Source: Rhizobium sophoriradicis (GTDB lineage Bacteria > Pseudomonadota > Alphaproteobacteria > Rhizobiales > Rhizobiaceae). Taken from it: 64,000 nt of DNA. A model generated the notes under the pieces. It ran no database searches and was not told the DNA's origin. It saw nothing but the letters and a program-made list of their open reading frames with translations. Of the stretch, positions 60,170 to 64,000 are shown piece by piece. Position 1 is the first letter of the stretch, and every line of letters starts with the position of its first letter. The DNA is taken from positions 1 to 64,000 of the forward strand of contig NZ_RQIH01000008.1 of assembly GCF_003939025.1 (NCBI RefSeq). The letters run 5' to 3'. Made by a program: the position numbers and the translations under genes.

Positions 60170-60692
60170 GGCGTTGATCCAGTTCTTTGAAGACAAGCGG
60201 AAGTGGCGTCAGGTCAGGTTTTGGAACGGGGGCCGGAGCCGGAATTTTCGGTGGAAAGGCCCAGGAGCCGAAACCCTGCCCCTTGGCGCCCGCAGGGTGA
60301 GCTCCGATCGCCTTCCAGAGCAGACCCTCGATATAGGCATCGGGAGAAACGACGAAGGTGGTATTCGCAGGCCTGGGGCCAAAGCGCTCCGTCCAAGCGG
60401 AGGGCAGCTCGAACCAAGTGCCGGAATACCAGAGCTTGATCAGCGCGCGGGCGACGTCTCCGAGCAATTCATTGCCGAGGATGGTCGTGCGCAGGGCGTG
60501 GATACGGGCCTCACTTTCCGGCGGTGGCAAGGCGGTGAAAGCGGCCAGCAGCGCGTCGGTGATCTCGCTGCCGACCACCGTGTCGAGCGTGGCGAGATAG
60601 CGTTCTGCCAGGCCGGTTCCCAACAGATCGAAGTAGGAGAAGGCCGTCAATTCGACGGAAAGGCCCAGAAAGGGCTCGAAACGGCTGCTCAT
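60135..60692 (-). CDS. Small subunit of FAD/GMC-type sugar dehydrogenase (FAD-SLDH family)
   Basis: 185 residues. LDTVVGSEITDALLAAFTALP, ILGNELLGDVARALIKLWYSGTWFELP and VVSPDAYIEGLLWKAIGAHPAGAKGQGFGSWAFPP match the small (PF12318-type) subunit of membrane FAD-sorbitol dehydrogenase; the LIKLWYTGTW-like block and a GHP.G end are characteristic. Unlike the classical subunit there is no Tat signal here, so the complex would stay in the cytosol. It overlaps the ferritin-like gene (ATGA at 60689-60692) and the IolE-like gene, indicating tight coupling. The GMC protein encoded at 61895 is the natural large-subunit partner. Confidence 0.78.
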   Translation of the reverse strand: MSSRFEPFLGLSVELTAFSYFDLLGTGLAERYLATLDTVVGSEITDALLAAFTALPPPESEARIHALRTTILGNELLGDVARALIKLWYSGTWFELPSAWTERFGPRPANTTFVVSPDAYIEGLLWKAIGAHPAGAKGQGFGSWAFPPKIPAPAPVPKPDLTPLPLVFKELDQRHDELSASIDAR

Positions 60693-61810
60693 GCGTTCAC
60701 CTCCGCCTGCCGGGTGACGGCTGGCTGTCTGATGCCGCCGGGGATCTCATAGGTGGGGCTGCCGTTCTTGCCGGGATGCCCCGGCAGCGGATTGCGGATG
60801 AGTTCGAGGATCATGTTGCGGAATTCGAACATCATCGGAACGGCTTCCAGCAGCAGGTTTGGCTGGCCGTTATAGGCACGCGTCAAAAGCTGGAGAAATT
60901 CGCCATAGCGGGTGTTGAAGGCGATCGCCGCCTCACGCAGTTCCGAACCTTCGTGTATATCTTTTACTTTCAGGTTCTCTTTTATGGGATAGGCGCCCTC
61001 CCAATCGACCTGCAGGTGCGGACCTGTGGGCTGGCCGGGCTGGTCGCCCTTCTGGTAGTAGCGGCCTTTGACCAGCTCCTCGAAACGATAGTAATGGGCC
61101 AGTTCGTGGTCGTCACCGTCGTAGATACCGCCGCCGTCGCCCTCACCCTGTTCGATGATGAGCTCGATGGCTTCCTGGGCGCTTTTCAGATCGGTGACGG
61201 GAAACAGCTCGCCGCCGCCGGAGTAATAATATTCCGAAGTGATCTGGCGCGACCTGTCGCCGGTAAAGATGGTTGTGCCCGCCCCATGCGCTTCGGCTTC
61301 CAGATATTTGATGCCTTCCGCAATGGCCGAGTAGAACTCGCCGATACTGTAGAAATGGAGGTCCTCATGCCTCGGATGGCTGGCAAGCGCGGTGATATCG
61401 GCGGGAGTTTTGCGGTACATCAGGCCCTTGCCGACGAGATGTTCAGGACGCTGGGCCGGCCGCTCGATTTTCAGGAAAGTCGCCAGCGCCTCACGGCCGA
61501 ATGCCTGGATACCGACCCTGAAATCGGTCTCACCGTCCGGCAGGGCGGCCGGATAGCTGGCGACGAAGTCCGGCCTGACAAGATCCGGCTTACCGCCGAT
61601 GGCATTGAGAATATTGGCCGCGATCGTCAGATGCAGCATTTCTTCCACGACGATTACGCGCAGAACCTGGGTCGCGTCCTGGTTGATGCTGGGCTTGATC
61701 GAGTAAAGCGCCGTCAGATACGGAGGAATCGTCGCATGTTCGAGCTGCATCGCCCGGTAGAGAAACTCTTTCAGCTCATCGAGCGTCTTGATGCTATAGG
61801 AATCCATGCT
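60689..61810 (-). CDS. Ferritin-like protein of the VioB/RebD (iminophenyl-pyruvate dimer synthase) type
   Basis: 373 residues from ATG 61810 (GGAG at seven bases); the frame opens at 61840. The ferritin-like domain at the N-terminus reads FLYRAMQLEHATIPPYLTALYSI, then VLRVIVVEEMLHLTIAANILNAIGG, with the E..H and EEMLH ligands of a di-iron site. ELAHYYRFEELVKGRYY is a further conserved block. This domain is found at the N-terminus of VioB/RebD/StaD and in stand-alone proteins of unknown role. No indole-pathway partner is present; instead it sits between two parts of a sugar-dehydrogenase-like complex. Function unknown. Confidence 0.82.
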   Translation of the reverse strand, partial: SMDSYSIKTLDELKEFLYRAMQLEHATIPPYLTALYSIKPSINQDATQVLRVIVVEEMLHLTIAANILNAIGGKPDLVRPDFVASYPAALPDGETDFRVGIQAFGREALATFLKIERPAQRPEHLVGKGLMYRKTPADITALASHPRHEDLHFYSIGEFYSAIAEGIKYLEAEAHGAGTTIFTGDRSRQITSEYYYSGGGELFPVTDLKSAQEAIELIIEQGEGDGGGIYDGDDHELAHYYRFEELVKGRYYQKGDQPGQPTGPHLQVDWEGAYPIKENLKVKDIHEGSELREAAIAFNTRYGEFLQLLTRAYNGQPNLLLEAVPMMFEFRNMILELIRNPLPGHPGKNGSPTYEIPGGIRQPAVTRQAEVNA

Positions 61811-61894
61811 CATGCTCCGTGAAAGATAAAATGGGTGCACCTGCCGGCTTCGTGTCGCATCGGCTCGTTCCGCGCAGGGGATGCCGGTCTTCGT

Positions 61895-63766
61895 TCAATG
61901 CAGAGACTTCAGAATGTCGCGACCGCTGCGGAAGCACATGGCGGCCAGCGTCAAGGTGACATTGGCCGTGCCGATCGTCGGCATGCTGCCGCCGCCCACG
62001 AGATAGAGATTTTCGTGGTCCCAACTGCGCTGGTTTTTGTCCACGACGGAATTGGTCTTCGTCGTTCCCATGATATGGGTGCCGGCCAGATGATTGCCGC
62101 CGCGGATCGCATAGCCTTGTCCCTCATAGGCCACATAGCCGTAATCGCTGGGGTCGTACTGGGTATGATCCTGCGCGCCCAGGCGCGCAAAGACGGTGCG
62201 CGCAAACTGGCGGCCATAGGCGGCGCCCTTCATGGTATATTCCGGAACCGTGAAGGACAGGATGGGCCGCATGTTGCCCAGAGCATCGGTATATTGCGGA
62301 TCCACCGTGATGCGGTTGCTGTCGACGGGCATGACCTCGATCATGAACGCCAGCAGCAACTGCCGCGAAACCTGGTCGACCATGCCGCGCCGAAGATCGG
62401 CCCCGTAGAGGTTGCGATCATCCACCAACTCCAGAAGGTCGGAGGTCGGCGCACCCGTGGCCCAACCCCAGCCGTCGTTATGGATATCGATGGCGAAGGC
62501 GGCCTGCTTTTCCCGGAAGGGGCCGTCCCGCAGGTCGACGATACCGCCCGTCGAACTGGTTCCGCGCATTGTGCCGCAGATCTCAGGCATCAGCGCCCAG
62601 TTCAGCAGGTAGGCGTGGTCCATCAGATTGCGTCCGACAAGACCGCTGGTGCTGCGCAGGCCGGAGGCCAGCATGAGACGCGCCGTTTCGATGGCGCCTG
62701 CCGCAAGCACGAAAACCTTACCCTTCACGGTGATGGTCTCATGGGCCGGTGAGGCCGGGTCCTTGTAAATCTTGACCTCGAGAGAGCGGACTTTCCCGCT
62801 ATCCGGATCGATGTTGACCTTCGATGCGACCGCCTGCGGTAACATTTCGACAAGCCGCTCGCCGCCTTTCCCGTTTACCGCGAACGCCTTGGCAAGCGTT
62901 TTGCCGGAGTGGTAGCGCGCTTGCACGGGACAGAGCGGTACGCAGTTGGTGTTGCCCTGGCAGCGACCGCCCTCTTCGACCTGATGCGTATCGACCGCGC
63001 CGATTGGACGGTAGCCCTTCCCACCGTCATAGGCCGGGTTTGGTATGCCGTTGCGCCCCTGCGGAAAGGGCCTGACCTTCAGGGGATAGGTCTTGTCGTA
63101 AAGTTCGACGCTGGTGCCCTCGATGCCCTTGTTGACCTGCTGATCCAGATAGGAAAGCGGCAGGCCGCGCATGGGAAAGACATAGTCGTCCGGGAAGGTC
63201 TGCCCGAGATATTGCTGATCTTCGACATTCGCCGATACGCCGATTTCCCGCTCGGCCAGGCGGTAATCCTCCTCGACTTCCTCAAAGCTCAGCGGCCAGT
63301 CCAGCCCGTGGCCGAAAAGCGTGCGCGTTTTGAAATCGGAGCGAAGCAGACGGGGCGTTTTCGCCTCCCAGTGCATGGTCGTTCCGCCGAAAATACGGGT
63401 ATATACCGTATCACTGACATAAGGGCCGGATTGAACGATATAGTTCGAGCTATCGGTTTCCCCCGCCTGCAGCTTGCGAAGCTGCGGGCTGCGGGGTATG
63501 GCCGCGTTCGCATTTGGCGGAAAGGGCGACTGGTTGTCCTTCGAGGCTGCCGAATAGAAGGTCGTCAGTAGATTGTCGTAGCCTGCCAGAGTGACATTGG
63601 AACCGGTTCCGGCTTCAAGGATAAGGACACGTTTGCCCGCTTCCGCAGCCTGCTTGGCAATGATTGCTCCGGAAATGCCGCTGCCGACGATCACGATATC
63701 GTAGTCGCCAGACTCTGCGACGGTCTTGGCATCGGCTCTTATTGCCGATTCGAGGGGAAAAAGCAC
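61895..63766 (-). CDS. GMC-family FAD-dependent sugar/alcohol dehydrogenase, large subunit
   Basis: 623 residues. DIVIVGSGISGAIIAKQAAEAGKRVLILEAG is the FAD-binding start (in pieces). FGGTTMHWEAKTPRL is the flavin-contacting GG..HW motif. CQGNTNCVPLCP gives a C-x5-C-x3-C pattern like the 3Fe-4S-binding cysteines of GMC glucose/gluconate dehydrogenase large subunits. GNHLAGTHIMGTT carries the catalytic His of the C-terminal domain, and GTANVTLTLAAMCFR closes the fold. No signal peptide is seen. With the FAD-SLDH-type subunit it should oxidise a sugar, cyclitol or glycoside. It is the first gene of the minus-strand cluster. Confidence 0.9.
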   Translation of the reverse strand: MLFPLESAIRADAKTVAESGDYDIVIVGSGISGAIIAKQAAEAGKRVLILEAGTGSNVTLAGYDNLLTTFYSAASKDNQSPFPPNANAAIPRSPQLRKLQAGETDSSNYIVQSGPYVSDTVYTRIFGGTTMHWEAKTPRLLRSDFKTRTLFGHGLDWPLSFEEVEEDYRLAEREIGVSANVEDQQYLGQTFPDDYVFPMRGLPLSYLDQQVNKGIEGTSVELYDKTYPLKVRPFPQGRNGIPNPAYDGGKGYRPIGAVDTHQVEEGGRCQGNTNCVPLCPVQARYHSGKTLAKAFAVNGKGGERLVEMLPQAVASKVNIDPDSGKVRSLEVKIYKDPASPAHETITVKGKVFVLAAGAIETARLMLASGLRSTSGLVGRNLMDHAYLLNWALMPEICGTMRGTSSTGGIVDLRDGPFREKQAAFAIDIHNDGWGWATGAPTSDLLELVDDRNLYGADLRRGMVDQVSRQLLLAFMIEVMPVDSNRITVDPQYTDALGNMRPILSFTVPEYTMKGAAYGRQFARTVFARLGAQDHTQYDPSDYGYVAYEGQGYAIRGGNHLAGTHIMGTTKTNSVVDKNQRSWDHENLYLVGGGSMPTIGTANVTLTLAAMCFRSGRDILKSLH

Positions 63767-63862
63767 TTTGGTCCTCCATTAATCCCGGAAAGCCGATCAG
63801 GGCTTTGCGAACCATGCCGTTCTGGACTCGATCGAGATTTCAGGCCCTGCGGCCTTCAATCG

Positions 63863-64000
63863 TCATGATTTCGGGCCGCGAGAGTTTCGGGGCTTGGACT
63901 TGGCGGCTGGCGCGGCGGCGCGGGCTCTGACTGCCGAGAGGAAGGAGGCATAGCTCCAGGTCAGATTCCGGACGCTTTTCTCGTAGCCAACGGTTCCATC
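63863..64000 (-). CDS. Glucoamylase-like (GH15) protein, C-terminal end (partial)
   Basis: Only the last 45 codons lie in the window, on the minus strand, ending at TGA (63865-63863). The sequence DGTVGYEKSVRNLTWSYASFLSAVRAR resembles, in pieces, the conserved end of GH15 glucan 1,4-alpha-glucosidases (the S/K-x-L-T-W-S-Y-A-x-F-L-x-A block). It is followed by an alanine/lysine/arginine-rich tail. It lies 96 bp upstream of the GMC gene in the same direction. Family call rests on this short segment only. Confidence 0.62.
   Translation of the reverse strand, partial: DGTVGYEKSVRNLTWSYASFLSAVRARAAAPAAKSKPRNSRGPKS

Noticed and set aside
60776..61822. 348-codon plus frame
   Set aside because: Antisense to the ferritin-like gene; the minus strand has the E..H and EEMLH ligand motifs.
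1..64000. CRISPR arrays, tRNA/rRNA genes, intact insertion sequences, phage genes
   Set aside because: No regularly spaced direct repeats, no tRNA cloverleaf or rRNA segment, and no transposase or integrase motif was found while reading both strands.

Overview
The window reads as a plasmid or accessory-chromosome segment of a Rhizobium of the R. leguminosarum/etli group. It is GC-rich, and almost every intact gene is a catabolic, transport or regulatory gene of rhizobial type. The middle of the window carries what I recognise as the vicibactin (cyclic trihydroxamate siderophore) locus, described for R. leguminosarum. There are no tRNA or rRNA genes, no CRISPR array and no intact transposase.

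Left part (1-10 kb): the 3' end of acetyl-CoA synthetase, then an amine-oxidase-like FAD enzyme flanked by two paralogous GNAT proteins, a tandem pair of near-identical Lrp/AsnC regulators, and a tartrate/D-malate dehydrogenase divergent from a LysR gene. Scattered between them are gene remnants: two oppositely oriented pieces of an aldehyde dehydrogenase, a polysaccharide-deacetylase tail and a frameshifted unknown gene. This looks like rearranged, decaying sequence.

Sugar part (10-25 kb): GH38 alpha-mannosidase; a LysR/hydrolase divergent pair; a LacI-controlled operon (periplasmic binding protein, permease, ATPase, hydroxypyruvate-isomerase-like barrel, inositol-dehydrogenase-like oxidoreductase, truncated RpiR protein) with two visible operators; and a TetR gene divergent from a PA14-containing GH3 beta-glucosidase with a palindromic operator over the promoter. 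Next (25-30.5 kb) come a small heat shock gene behind a ROSE-like RNA thermometer, an OmpA-type lipoprotein, an L,D-transpeptidase, and an ABC-2 exporter whose ATPase gene is frameshifted in Walker B.

Iron part (30.5-47.7 kb): TonB receptor plus FhuF-like reductase; GNAT-fhuD-fhuB operon; ECF sigma factor RpoI; vbsADL-like operon (acyltransferase, MATE exporter, PLP enzyme) divergent from vbsGSO-like operon (MbtH, single-module NRPS, N-hydroxylase); and the phosphopantetheinyl transferase VbsP. Two TGA-N9-TCA iron-responsive (IRO/RirA-type) boxes lie in front of the receptor and between the GNAT gene and rpoI. A divergent pair of PvdS-type promoters (TAAAY-N16-CGTCATT) sits between the two biosynthetic operons. 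This gives a readable cascade: low iron derepresses rpoI, and RpoI then fires both biosynthetic operons.

Right part (47.7-64 kb): a nitrate-type ABC transporter (nrtABC) with a consensus sigma-54 promoter, reading towards vbsP; a chemoreceptor; a PAS-GGDEF-EAL protein; and a seven-gene minus-strand cluster of GMC oxidoreductase, ferritin-like (VioB-type) protein, FAD-SLDH-type small subunit, two xylose-isomerase-like TIM barrels, a metallo-beta-lactamase-fold hydrolase and a ThDP decarboxylase. I do not recognise that combination as a described pathway, and it is the best candidate here for a new system. The window ends in the 3' end of a glucoamylase-like gene.
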